DNA of 64,000 nt from Pseudoflavonifractor sp. An85 (GCF_002161235.1 NZ_NFHE01000003.1:62001-126000), one strand, 5' to 3'; positions 43,411 through 50,988 are shown, counted from the stretch's first letter. The notes: generated from the letters alone by a model not told the origin. Made by a program: numbers and translations.

Positions 43411-43749
43411 ATGTCCATGATTCAGTTTCCTGTCATCGATCCTGTGGCTACCGGGGCGAATATCTGCCGACTCCGGAAGGATCGCGGCCTGACAGTCCGA
43501 GATCTCCAGCACTATTTCGGATTTGAGGAGCCGCAAGCCATCTACAAATGGCAACGGGGCCAGAGCCTTCCCAGTGTAGATAACCTCTATGCACTGAGCG
43601 CTTTGCTCCAGGTGCCGATGAACGAGATCATCATCTCCACTTCTCATATCGTTTCTTTGGAGCAGCAGGCAGCCGCCTGCTGCTCAGGTCTTTTTATGTG
43701 GAAATTTCTTCAGGTACAGTGGGCATGGCAGAATTTCAAAACCGCTTAG
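43411..43749 (+). CDS. XRE-type helix-turn-helix protein (112 aa)
   Basis: The protein has a Cro/C1-type helix-turn-helix: GANICRLRKDRGLTVRDLQHYFGFEEPQAIYKWQRGQSLPSVDNLYALSALLQVPMNEII, about residues 15-75. The rest is short and ends QVQWAWQNFKTA. GGAGG lies nine bases before the ATG at 43411. It is a single gene in the accessory region, likely a repressor of an integrated element or its remnant; no target is evident. Confidence 0.75.
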   Translation: MSMIQFPVIDPVATGANICRLRKDRGLTVRDLQHYFGFEEPQAIYKWQRGQSLPSVDNLYALSALLQVPMNEIIISTSHIVSLEQQAAACCSGLFMWKFLQVQWAWQNFKTA

Positions 43750-44110
43750 ATCCTTATCCGCCTGTGTCCATAGGCCTGCCGCGATCCTGCCGGACGGCCG
43801 CAGCCCTTGGGTGAACAAGCGACTTCATAAAGAGAATATCACGCCATTATGGCAAATATCAGAGAAGCGTAAGGTCGAATCCTGCTTTTGACAATGGATG
43901 TGTGTTAGAAATGACAGTATTTCGGTGGACGAGGATGGAGTCGACTGACGAGCCTTTCACAATGAGTTATGAGCTCATGTTGCATTCATCAGATGCAGTC
44001 CATTCTTTGCCGGGGGATGCGCAGCATCATAATTCATCTGCGCCTGAACCGATCATCACTGCCTATCCATTCTGCCACGCCCACCACACCTGAAGGTGTG
44101 GTGACGGCAT
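43750..44110. other. Gene-free stretch with a perfect inverted repeat
   Basis: These 361 bp contain no credible gene. At 44082-44103 there is a perfect 10-bp inverted repeat (CACCACACCT / AGGTGTGGTG, 2-nt centre), 8 bp after the stop of the minus-strand 213-aa gene. It lacks a T-run, so it may be a Rho-independent-like end without U-tract or a protein site. Confidence 0.5.
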
Positions 44111-44752
44111 TTATGCAGCCGTGCTCTTTTCGATGAAGTCGCTGAGGATGTCCTCAAAGCTGTCATTCATGTCAAAGGGCGGCTCATAGGATACCTCGGT
44201 GTTGACCAGACACTTGTCCAGGGACATGGAGATCTCGTCGGCCCTCTTGCTGAGCGCCGTGGCCATGCCTCGGATCTTGTTCCGGTCAAAGTCGATGGTG
44301 GTGACCTGCGTGGCATCACAGCGGTAGGAGACCTGGTTTCCCTCGCCGTTGAATCGGAAGCCGGAGCCTCCGCCGGCAATGGTCTTTTCACTGTTGCGAA
44401 GCATGGTCATGTGGCGGAATACCTCAGCCAACTCCTGACGCTGCCGGTTCAGGCCCACCTCGCTGTCCATATCCAAATCCAATGCGTTCTTGGCGGCATG
44501 GATAGCCCGGCACAATTTCTCCCGCTCCTCCAGCAAGGACATGAGGAAGGCGGCTACCTGGTTGGCATGGCCGGCATACTCACTGGGCGCAGTTTCCTCC
44601 ACTACAGCATCCTGGGCATCGGACATGACCTTGCTCCGAAGATGAGTGGTCTTGACCTTGACGATATTGCGTCGGTCCTGAAGGATGGCAGTGGCCTCAC
44701 ACATCAGGCCTTTCAGTTTATTCTGGAATCGAAACGCATCTTTCATATTCAT
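44111..44752 (-). CDS. Hypothetical protein, helical, phage/ICE type (213 aa)
   Basis: GGGAGG seven bases before the ATG supports the start. The protein is largely helical and charged; the middle has AAFLMSLLEEREKLCRAIHAAKNALDLDMDSEVGLNRQRQEL and FRHMTMLRNSEKTIAGGGSGFRFNGEGNQVSYRCD, then an acidic C-terminus (MNDSFEDILSDFIEKS). No signal peptide or catalytic motif is visible. I do not recognise the family; codon use is host-like. Confidence 0.65.
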   Translation of the reverse strand: MNMKDAFRFQNKLKGLMCEATAILQDRRNIVKVKTTHLRSKVMSDAQDAVVEETAPSEYAGHANQVAAFLMSLLEEREKLCRAIHAAKNALDLDMDSEVGLNRQRQELAEVFRHMTMLRNSEKTIAGGGSGFRFNGEGNQVSYRCDATQVTTIDFDRNKIRGMATALSKRADEISMSLDKCLVNTEVSYEPPFDMNDSFEDILSDFIEKSTAA

Positions 44753-44947
44753 GGATCATACCTCCCTATGTCACTCCCCGGCGGAACGATTTGATGGGTC
44801 AAGCATACTCCAAACTTGATCAATTGTCATTGAACTGCTGGTTGAATATGGCGAGGTTTGCTTTTTCGTGCGTTATAGGCGGTTCCGGCTTGGCCGTGGC
44901 CGTTTCCATGAAGCCGCTGGCATTCTCTGCCGTTCCTGGCTGTATGT

Positions 44948-44990
44948 CTACGCTGCGTAGGTTGTGGAGCCGCACCTCTCCTGTTATAAT
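44948..44990 (+). promoter_or_regulatory. Promoter and palindromic operator of the XRE-desulfoferrodoxin gene
   Basis: A perfect TATAAT (44985-44990) has TTGTGG at 44962-44967 (17-bp spacer), and the palindrome CTACGCTGCGTAG (44948-44960) ends one base before that -35. Since the same palindrome-promoter unit also occurs at 42635, the XRE protein probably binds it. Confidence 0.6.
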
Positions 44991-45023
44991 CTCGATAAAA
45001 TCTTTGTACAGGAGACCAAACTC

Positions 45024-45611
45024 ATGAACTTATATGTCACCGGCAACACCATCAAGCAGCTGCGGGAGCAGAAAAAGATGACGCAGGCAGAACTTGCAGA
45101 TAAGATCGATGTCAGCAGCAAGACCATTTCCAAGTGGGAAACTGCCAAAGGACTGCCGGACATCTCACTCATCGAGCCTCTCTCCTCCGCCCTGGGTGTC
45201 TCCGTCATGGAGCTGATGAAAGGTGATGCCGTCATCAACCAAAATAAGTCCGCCAATCTGCTCCGCTCCAAACTGTATGTCTGCCCCATCTGCGGCAACG
45301 TCATTCACTCCATGGGCGATACCGTGATCAGCTGCTGCGGTGTTTCCCTTCCGGCTTTTGAGGCTGAACCGTTGGATGAACACCATGAAATCCAGATAGA
45401 ACAGGTGGAAGATGAGCAGTTCATCACCGTCCATCACCCCATGCACAAATCCCACTACATATCTTTTTTGGCCTACGTGACATCCAACAAGTTTCAGATG
45501 ATGAAACTTTACCCGGAGGGAAATGCTGAATGCAGATTCCGCTTCCAAGGCAGAGGATACCTCTACTGCTACTGCAATCGCCACGGACTAATGATGAAGC
45601 AAGTACGATAA
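45024..45611 (+). CDS. XRE helix-turn-helix regulator fused to a desulfoferrodoxin-like domain
   Basis: The 195-residue protein begins with a Cro/C1 HTH (TIKQLREQKKMTQAELADKIDVSSKTISKWETAKGLPDISLIEPLSSALGVSV). From about 75 on it follows desulfoferrodoxin: a desulforedoxin-type cysteine group (CPICGNVIHS ... ISCCGVSL) and a superoxide-reductase-like domain (HHPMHKSHYISFLAYV and YCYCNRHGLM), keeping HPM, HYI, Cys and HGL, which in SOR ligate the catalytic iron. It may sense superoxide, oxygen or iron status; that is inference. AGGAGA precedes the ATG at 45024. Confidence 0.82.
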   Translation: MNLYVTGNTIKQLREQKKMTQAELADKIDVSSKTISKWETAKGLPDISLIEPLSSALGVSVMELMKGDAVINQNKSANLLRSKLYVCPICGNVIHSMGDTVISCCGVSLPAFEAEPLDEHHEIQIEQVEDEQFITVHHPMHKSHYISFLAYVTSNKFQMMKLYPEGNAECRFRFQGRGYLYCYCNRHGLMMKQVR

Positions 45612-45655
45612 TTCGGCGTGACGACATTCGAAGTTTGAAACCCCATATTTTAATT

Positions 45656-45684
45656 AAAAAGCCGCCTATTCAGGCGATTTTTTG
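45656..45684 (+). terminator. Terminator of the XRE-desulfoferrodoxin gene
   Basis: A 5-bp GC stem CGCCT/AGGCG (45663-45676), extended by A-T pairs, is followed by TTTTTT. It shares AAAGCCGCCTATT with the tRNA-Pro terminator. Confidence 0.7.
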
Positions 45685-45713
45685 CGTTTTATCAAACTTG
45701 TATTTGGGATTAT

Positions 45714-45935
45714 TCATTTTACATCATACGGCTTGCTGTTGTTGGTTCGCCCGAGGATATAATCCGTGGACACCTTATAGTAGTCCGCCAATTTCAGAAG
45801 ATGAATCACCGGAATGGTCTGAAAGCCACGCTCGTAGCGGGAATACACCGTCTGGGTGATCCCTAAAATTTCCGCCACATCCTCCTGCCGCAGATCCCTG
45901 TCCTCCCGCAAATCTCTCAGTCGTTGAAATAACAT
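45714..45935 (-). CDS. Short XRE regulator of the Fic module (73 aa)
   Basis: The protein is one Cro/C1 HTH domain (LFQRLRDLREDRDLRQEDVAEILGITQTVYSRYERGFQTIPVIHLLKLADYYKVSTDYILGRT). It is divergent from the 83-aa gene and Fic. AAAGGCGG eight bases before the ATG sets the start at 45935. An inverted repeat that includes both ribosome binding sites lies in the shared 101-bp upstream region, so autoregulation is likely. Confidence 0.85.
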   Translation of the reverse strand: MLFQRLRDLREDRDLRQEDVAEILGITQTVYSRYERGFQTIPVIHLLKLADYYKVSTDYILGRTNNSKPYDVK

Positions 45936-45940
45936 ACCGC

Positions 45941-46032
45941 CCACCGCCTTTAGTACTGATTGATACTATTGACGATACCGCAAATTTTCATTACAATGTC
46001 GATTGTAGAACTTATAAGTACTAAGGCGGTGG
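45941..46032. repeat. Long inverted repeat holding both divergent ribosome binding sites
   Basis: Left arm 45941-45957 and right arm 46017-46032 are complementary over 16 bp (AGTACTAAGGCGGTGG on the right), apart from one extra base. Each arm supplies the ribosome binding site of the gene it faces. The space between has ATTGATACTAT at 45959-45969, found again before the Fic gene at 46388-46398. Confidence 0.8.
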
Positions 46033-46036
46033 TTGC

Positions 46037-46288
46037 ATGGAGCTGTATCAGGAAATCCTTTGTCATGTGTTGGCAAACGAAAAAATCCAGGTCTCCTTTC
46101 CGGAACTCATCCATACAGACGTAACAAAGATTGTGGAGTTGGAATGCTACAAGGCCCTGGGCAAAATTAAAGCCATCCTGGAGGATGACACATTGGCGGA
46201 CAGCGAATGCTTTCAACAAATCGAGGAAATTGTCTGTGCCTTTGAGGCACTGGGTTCCAACGGCGGCAGCCGGCATGATTTTGGATGA
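46037..46288 (+). CDS. Small protein upstream of Fic (83 aa)
   Basis: MELYQEILCHVLANEKIQVSFPEL opens a compact, helical and acidic protein with several cysteines. AAGGCGG precedes the ATG. It is common next to short XRE genes in clostridial integrative elements, but I know of no function. It lies 131 bp upstream of the Fic gene, and both appear under the control of the divergent XRE protein. It could be the antitoxin of the Fic enzyme; that is a guess from position. Confidence 0.7.
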   Translation: MELYQEILCHVLANEKIQVSFPELIHTDVTKIVELECYKALGKIKAILEDDTLADSECFQQIEEIVCAFEALGSNGGSRHDFG

Positions 46289-46387
46289 CGACGAGTAACC
46301 GCCCGCTGAATATCAACAGATGATCCAGCGGCACAATGCTTGTATAAACGCTTGCAACGGTGGAGATCCTTTGTTATACTGATACTA

Positions 46388-46398
46388 ATTGATACTAT
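46388..46398 (+). promoter_or_regulatory. Repeated ATTGATACTAT motif before fic
   Basis: ATTGATACTAT at 46388-46398 (preceded by a TGATACTA copy at 46379) matches 45959-45969 in the divergent control region, 22 bp before the Fic start. It may serve as an operator shared by both promoters. Confidence 0.5.
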
Positions 46399-46419
46399 GT
46401 CATATCAGAGGTGAACACC

Positions 46420-47589
46420 ATGGATGCCGGATTGTTTGCCAAGATGCTCTCCGACAAAAGCATCATCGACCTGAAAAAACTTGGCTACAAATACCCTCAG
46501 GCGGATCTGAAGGAATTTGTGGCGCTGCTTGACAGCGGTTTTTATAAGCCTCTGCCGCTAAAGGATTTCAATGGCAAGAATCTGGTCTATCTGGATTCTG
46601 TTGCCCAGGTTCAGCTGTCGGCGGCCAAGGTGCTGCTGACACCCCAGAGCAGCAGCCAGGTCTATGGCAGAAAGGCTATGGAGGACGAAATCCTCTCCAC
46701 CTTCTCCATCGAGCAGATCGACACCTCACGGGACAGCGTCCGCAGGATTTTGTCCGGCTACGCCCCCATAAGCGAGAGTGAAAACCGTATCTACGGCATG
46801 AAGAAGGGTCTGGAGTTTATCAGTAATCCTCAGCATACGATCAGCGAGGAGAGCATCCACCAGCTCTATGAGCTTACCATTGGGGCGCTTTTACCGGAGG
46901 AGGATCAGCTCCTGCCCGGCCATAAATACCGCCATGACAGCGTGTATATTGTGGGTGACAAAGTGGAGCACACCGGCCTTCCCTGGCAGATGCTTCCGGA
47001 GTATATGGGGAATCTGGTGGAGTTTATCCATCAGGAATCCGCCATGAACGACCTGCTGAAAGCGGCGCTCATCCACTTCTACATTGCTTATCTGCATCCC
47101 TGGTTTGACGGCAACGGCAGAATGGCCCGACTGATACACCTGTGGTATCTGGTGCAGCAGCGGTATTCCTCCGCTCTGTTTGTTCCGCTGTCTGAGTATG
47201 TGGAGAAGAGCCGCCGGGGTTACTACAACGCCTACACATTGGCAGAGCAGAATGCGAAGATCAGCGGAGTCATGGATGTGACGCCTTGTCTGACCTATTT
47301 CATTGAAAATGTGTACCACAAGCTGGTCTCGGCTTTGCCCGATCCCAACACCACAGAAACCTTCCAGAACGCTTTGTCCCGGGGCGATGTCACAGAAAAA
47401 GAACAGGCCCTGTGGCAGTTTGTCCTCACCGCTTATGGGGAAGGCCAGTTCTCCACCAAGCAGCTGGAAAAGGACTTTGGCAATGCGGCCTACGCAACCA
47501 TCCGTGGATTTGTACTCAAGTTTGAAAAACTTGGGTTGCTGCGCTCTGCAAAATACGGCAATCGCATCAAGTATCAAATTGCAAAATAA
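46420..47589 (+). CDS. Fic-family protein (putative AMPylase/nucleotidyltransferase)
   Basis: The 389-residue protein has a complete Fic motif, LHPWFDGNGRMARL, near residue 230 (HPFxxGNGR with His as base), a Fic-domain flap upstream and a C-terminal winged helix (KEQALWQFVLTAYGEGQFSTKQLEKDFGN...IRGFVLKFEKLGLLRSAKYGN). The N-terminal inhibitory helix would be in EDEILSTFSIEQIDTSRDS, where the usual [S/T]xxxE[G/N] is present as TFSIEQ with Gln at the last position, so auto-inhibition may be altered. ATG at 46420 follows GAGGTG. With the divergent XRE it forms a toxin-antitoxin-like module. Confidence 0.9.
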   Translation: MDAGLFAKMLSDKSIIDLKKLGYKYPQADLKEFVALLDSGFYKPLPLKDFNGKNLVYLDSVAQVQLSAAKVLLTPQSSSQVYGRKAMEDEILSTFSIEQIDTSRDSVRRILSGYAPISESENRIYGMKKGLEFISNPQHTISEESIHQLYELTIGALLPEEDQLLPGHKYRHDSVYIVGDKVEHTGLPWQMLPEYMGNLVEFIHQESAMNDLLKAALIHFYIAYLHPWFDGNGRMARLIHLWYLVQQRYSSALFVPLSEYVEKSRRGYYNAYTLAEQNAKISGVMDVTPCLTYFIENVYHKLVSALPDPNTTETFQNALSRGDVTEKEQALWQFVLTAYGEGQFSTKQLEKDFGNAAYATIRGFVLKFEKLGLLRSAKYGNRIKYQIAK

Positions 47590-47598
47590 GCCTAAGAA

Positions 47599-47645
47599 GC
47601 GCCTTCCGAAACCCGCAGATTCCGGAAGGCGCTATTCTTTGTTTA
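47599..47645 (+). terminator. fic terminator (TATTCTTTGT-tail type)
   Basis: A 10-bp stem (GCGCCTTCCG / CGGAAGGCGC) is followed by TATTCTTTGTTTA. The same tail follows the two DUF6076-related terminators at 60.9 and 61.8 kb. Confidence 0.75.
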
Positions 47646-47668
47646 TAGCTTGTTAAAAACTGATACGC

Positions 47669-48118
47669 CTACGGGCTCAGCTCCCTTTGCAGGTACACCA
47701 TGTCTACCAGCTGCACCCCACACTCATAGATGGGGTGGTCGTAGTGGTCAGTAAAAAAGTTCTTGACCAGATGGTGCCTACGAAATCCGCAGGATTCATA
47801 AAACGGAATCGTGGACGGGCTGTCTCCGGTGCCCACCTGCAGCACCGTATACTGCTCCTTGTAAGTACGGACAAGGAAGTCCACCATGTTCTTTCCGTAG
47901 CCCCTGCCCTGAAAGGCAGGCTCCACGGCGAGGTTTTTCAGTTCCAGAATGCCGTCTCCCTCATCTGTCACCACACATTCGGCCTTGACGCCGTCGTCCT
48001 CCAACACATACATGGTTCCCCGCTCCAGATAGCGGTCGATCATGTTCTCCTGCTCGTCGGCCAGCAGCAGCAAATCCAGGTATCTCTTTTTGTCGGTTTC
48101 CACTTTTCTGATTTTCAT
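47669..48118 (-). CDS. GNAT-family N-acetyltransferase
   Basis: The 149-residue protein has the GNAT fold: MKIRKVETDKKRYLDLLLLADEQE, strand MYVLEDDGVKAECVV, LKNLAVEPAFQGRGYGKNMVDFLVR with the Q/RxxGxG acetyl-CoA loop, and VGTGDSPSTIPFYESCGFRRHH. Substrate unknown. The start at 48118 is chosen by family N-terminus; alternative ATGs lie up to 30 codons upstream, one directly on GAGG. It is divergent from the WYL regulator. Confidence 0.82.
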   Translation of the reverse strand: MKIRKVETDKKRYLDLLLLADEQENMIDRYLERGTMYVLEDDGVKAECVVTDEGDGILELKNLAVEPAFQGRGYGKNMVDFLVRTYKEQYTVLQVGTGDSPSTIPFYESCGFRRHHLVKNFFTDHYDHPIYECGVQLVDMVYLQRELSP

Positions 48119-48227
48119 GGCATGATCCATCCTCTTCCCGACGGTCTTAGTGGGACTATGATACCATACGATATGAGCCGCTGCAATTCTTTGAGAAACA
48201 TGACACACAGTTGTCGTGTTCTTGTGC

Positions 48228-48233
48228 TATAAT
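48228..48233 (+). promoter_or_regulatory. -10 element and dyad upstream of the WYL gene
   Basis: A perfect TATAAT at 48228-48233 lacks a clear -35; instead a TGACA-N6-TGTC dyad lies at about 48201-48215, where a regulator could act. The dyad is a candidate operator only. Confidence 0.4.
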
Positions 48234-48264
48234 GCAGTCAGAACCAGGAAAGGCGGTGGTTCCC

Positions 48265-49191
48265 ATGAAAATGGAGCGGCTTATCGGTATCCTGTCCATC
48301 CTACTCCAGCGGGAGAAGGTCACCGCCCCGGAGCTGGCGGAGCAGTTCGAGGTGTCCCGCCGGACCATCCAGCGTGACATTGAGTCCCTGTGCCGGGCAG
48401 GCATTCCCATCGCCACCACACAGGGTTCTGGGGGCGGCATCTCCATCATGGAGGGCTACCGGGTGGACCGCACGGTACTCACTGACCCGGAGATGCAGGC
48501 TATTCTGGCGGGGCTGCGAAGCCTGGACAGCGTCTGTGGCACCCAGCGTTACGCCCAGCTGATGGAAAAGCTGTCTGCTGGGACAGGCGGACTGGTAGCC
48601 GACGGCGCACATATACTCATTGACCTGGCTTCCTGGTACAAGACCAGTCTGCCACCAAAAATCGAGCGAATCCAATGGGCCATGGAGCAGCACCGCACCA
48701 TCCGTTTCACCTACTTCTCTCCCAAGGAGGAATCGGTGCGCACCATAGAACCCTACTATCTGGTATTTCATTGGTCCACCTGGTATGTGTGGGGCTGGTG
48801 CCAAATGCGGGAGGATTTCCGCCTGTTTAAGCTCAACCGTATGACGGAGCTTACCAGCGGTGAAGCCTTTGCTCCTCGCTGCGCCCCCCTGCCCAACCTG
48901 GAACCGGAACAGGTCTTTCCGGTAAAATACCAGGTCACCGTTCTCTTTGATCCATCCTGCCGCTGGCGGCTGGTGGAGGAATACGGGGCGGACTGTTTCA
49001 CCGTAGAGCCAGACGGACGGCTGCGCTTCACCGGCGGGTTTCCCGATGGGGACAGCGTGCTCAGCTGGGTTTTGACCTTTGGAGATAAGGCGGAGCTGCT
49101 GGAGCCGGCAGAATTACGTGAGCAGCTACGGGAACTGACCGAAACACTGGCCCATCGTTACCGAAAGGGGGATCATCATGGCCTCTCATAA
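48265..49191 (+). CDS. HTH- and WYL-domain transcriptional regulator (YafY/DeoR-like)
   Basis: The 308-residue protein has an N-terminal HTH (RLIGILSILLQREKVTAPELAEQFEVSRRTIQRDIESLCRAGIPI) and the WYL ligand-binding core (IRFTYFSPKEESVRTIEPYYLVFHWSTWYVWGWCQMREDFRLFKLNRMTEL), then a C-terminal domain. WYL regulators commonly bind nucleic-acid fragments or small ligands and are abundant in defence islands. AAAGGCGG precedes the ATG. It begins a plus-strand run of small genes and overlaps the TfoX gene by 14 bp. Confidence 0.9.
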   Translation: MKMERLIGILSILLQREKVTAPELAEQFEVSRRTIQRDIESLCRAGIPIATTQGSGGGISIMEGYRVDRTVLTDPEMQAILAGLRSLDSVCGTQRYAQLMEKLSAGTGGLVADGAHILIDLASWYKTSLPPKIERIQWAMEQHRTIRFTYFSPKEESVRTIEPYYLVFHWSTWYVWGWCQMREDFRLFKLNRMTELTSGEAFAPRCAPLPNLEPEQVFPVKYQVTVLFDPSCRWRLVEEYGADCFTVEPDGRLRFTGGFPDGDSVLSWVLTFGDKAELLEPAELREQLRELTETLAHRYRKGDHHGLS

Positions 49192-49498
49192 GAATTTTGT
49201 GGACTATGTGGCCGAGCAGCTACGGGAAGCCGGAGCCATCCGCAGCCGGAAGATGTTCGGGGAATACGGTCTCTACTGCGACGAGGTGTTCTTAGCCGTC
49301 ATCTGTGACGACCAGCTTTTTGTCAAGGTCACCCCGGCGGGGGAGGCGGCATTTCCCCATCTGCCCAAGGCTCCACCCTATGAGGGGGCTAATGACTACA
49401 TCTGGGTGGAGGATGTGGACGACCGGGACACCATAACCGCTCTTACCCGCCTCACCTGTCTGGCCCTTCAGGCCCAGCCAAAGAAGAGTAGGAAATAG
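49178..49498 (+). CDS. TfoX/Sxy N-terminal domain protein
   Basis: The 106-residue protein is a single TfoX-N-like domain: SHKNFVDYVAEQLREAGAIRSRKMFGEYGLYCDEVFLAVICDDQLFVKVTP...YEGANDYIWVEDVDDRDTITALTRLTCLAL. The family is named for the competence regulator, but stand-alone domain proteins in Firmicutes usually lack an assigned role. GGGGGAT precedes the ATG and the gene overlaps the WYL stop, so expression is coupled. Confidence 0.88.
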   Translation: MASHKNFVDYVAEQLREAGAIRSRKMFGEYGLYCDEVFLAVICDDQLFVKVTPAGEAAFPHLPKAPPYEGANDYIWVEDVDDRDTITALTRLTCLALQAQPKKSRK

Positions 49499-49500
49499 CC

Positions 49501-50415
49501 GTGGCCTTTGACTATAAGAAAGAGTACAAGGAATTTTATCTGCCCCCCAGGACACCGAGCATCGTCACGGTACCGGCCATGAACTTCCTGGCCGTGCGTG
49601 GCCAGGGCGATCCAAATGAGGAGGACGGTGCCTACAAACAGGCCCTGGAATTACTCTATACCTTGGCCTATACCATCAAAATGAGCAAGATGGGCAAGCA
49701 CCAGCTAGAGGGTTACTTCGACTATGTGGTGCCGCCCCTGGAGGGTCTTTGGTGGCAGGAGGGCATTCACGGCGTGGACTACGCCCGCAAGAAGGACTTC
49801 CAATGGATCTCTCTCATCCGCCTGCCGGAGTTTGTGACGGAAGAGGCCTTCCGCTGGGCCGTCCGGGAGGCCTCAGAGAAAAAGCAGCGGGACTTCTCCG
49901 CAGCGGAGTTCTTCTCCTGGGAGGAAGGGCTGTGCGTCCAGTGTATGCACATCGGCCCCTATGACAACGAGCCCGCCACTGTGGCGGCCATGGAGGAGTA
50001 TGCCACGGAACAGGGCTATGCGTTGGATTTCAGTCAGGGCCGGTTCCACCACGAGATCTACCTGAGCGATGTACGGCGGTGCCAGCCGGAAAAGATGAAA
50101 ACCGTCATCCGACAGCCGGTGAAATGCGTGTCATGGAGTTGGAGGCAGCTATGGATATGCAGGAACAGAGGGAAGCACAGGTCCGCCGCTGGTTTTCCAT
50201 GTGGCTGGACAAGCAGGACACAGGGATTGAGGAACTCTTTGCCCCCGATGCCGTCTACATCGAAAGCTGGGGGCCGGAGTACCACGGCAGCAGAAAAATT
50301 AAACTATGGTTTGACGAGTGGAACACCCGGGGCACCGTGGAACACTGGGATATCCGAGAGTATTTCCACAAGGGAGACCAGACCGTGGTGGAGTGGGCTT
50401 TCCGTTGCGCCATGA
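49501..50415 (+). CDS. GyrI-like small-molecule-binding protein with an apparent out-of-frame tail
   Basis: Residues 1-210 form a GyrI-like domain: EFYLPPRTPSIVTVPAMNFLAVRGQGDPNEED, YFDYVVPPLEGLWW, FQWISLIRLPEFVTEEAF, ALDFSQGRFHHEIYLSDVRRCQPEKMKTVIRQPV. Such proteins normally stop near that point (about 205-212 residues). The reading continues to 50415, but that part is the off-frame image of the next gene and looks non-coding. A one-base indel near 50120 would explain it: a TGA lies in the +1 frame there. The functional gene probably ends near 50130. It starts at GTG. Confidence 0.75.
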   Translation: MAFDYKKEYKEFYLPPRTPSIVTVPAMNFLAVRGQGDPNEEDGAYKQALELLYTLAYTIKMSKMGKHQLEGYFDYVVPPLEGLWWQEGIHGVDYARKKDFQWISLIRLPEFVTEEAFRWAVREASEKKQRDFSAAEFFSWEEGLCVQCMHIGPYDNEPATVAAMEEYATEQGYALDFSQGRFHHEIYLSDVRRCQPEKMKTVIRQPVKCVSWSWRQLWICRNRGKHRSAAGFPCGWTSRTQGLRNSLPPMPSTSKAGGRSTTAAEKLNYGLTSGTPGAPWNTGISESISTRETRPWWSGLSVAP

Positions 50416-50579
50416 CGGACGGCACCATCCAGAGCTTTGACGGCCTTTCCCTCATCCGCTGGAACGAGGCGGGACAGATCTGCTTTTTGCAGGAATTCGG
50501 CTGCAACGAGAACCGCTACGACCCCTACGCCCAAGGGGACACCCCGGTGTTCCGGAGAGAGCAGGCATTGTGGTTTTGA
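50151..50579 (+). CDS. SnoaL/NTF2-like fold protein
   Basis: The 142-residue protein is a compact NTF2-like (SnoaL) cone: EQREAQVRRWFSMWLDKQDTGIEELFAPDAVYIESWGPEYHGSRKIKLWFDEWNTRG, WDIREYFHKGDQTVVEWAFRC, GTIQSFDGLSLIRWNEAGQICFLQEFG. GGAGG is five bases before the ATG at 50151; several upstream ATGs give up to 24 more residues. Ligand unknown. It belongs to the small-fold gene run under the WYL regulator. Confidence 0.82.
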   Translation: MDMQEQREAQVRRWFSMWLDKQDTGIEELFAPDAVYIESWGPEYHGSRKIKLWFDEWNTRGTVEHWDIREYFHKGDQTVVEWAFRCAMTDGTIQSFDGLSLIRWNEAGQICFLQEFGCNENRYDPYAQGDTPVFRREQALWF

Positions 50580-50592
50580 AAGGAGCATTGGT

Positions 50593-50988
50593 ATGGCAAC
50601 TTCCAGGGTGACAGAGTATTTTCCCTGCCCGGTGGAACAGGTGTGGCAGACGATAACTGATCTCACAAATACCGCCTGGCGCAGCGATTTGGCCCAGGTG
50701 GAAATCTTGGACGAAATCCATTTCGTGGAGCACGCCAAGAGCGGCTACGCCACAGACTTTACCGTCACGGCCTGGGAGCTACTTCGCCGCTGGGCCTTCA
50801 CCATGGAAAACGGCAATATGTCCGGCTCCTGGGAGGGGATCTTCGAAGCGGCAGAGGGCGGTACCCGGCTCCATTGCACCGAGACGGTCAACGCCAAGCA
50901 CTGGTGGATGCGCCCCTTTGTCCCCAGCTATCTAAAGCGTCAGCAGAAGCTGTATCTGGACGATTTGCGGCGAGAACTGCAAAAATAA
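50593..50988 (+). CDS. SRPBCC (START/Bet v1-like) ligand-binding protein
   Basis: The 131-residue protein has the helix-grip plan: RVTEYFPCPVEQVWQTITDLTNTAWRSDLAQVEIL, ELLRRWAFTMENGNMSGSWEGIFEAAEGGTRLHCTETV, then the C-terminal helix SYLKRQQKLYLDDLRRELQK. Such proteins bind hydrophobic ligands. GGAG precedes the ATG at 50593, 13 bp after the SnoaL-like gene, so they are likely cotranscribed. Confidence 0.85.
   Translation: MATSRVTEYFPCPVEQVWQTITDLTNTAWRSDLAQVEILDEIHFVEHAKSGYATDFTVTAWELLRRWAFTMENGNMSGSWEGIFEAAEGGTRLHCTETVNAKHWWMRPFVPSYLKRQQKLYLDDLRRELQK

Noticed and set aside
43902-44093. 63-codon plus-strand frame in the gap before the 213-aa gene
   Set aside because: No ribosome binding site and composition unlike coding sequence.
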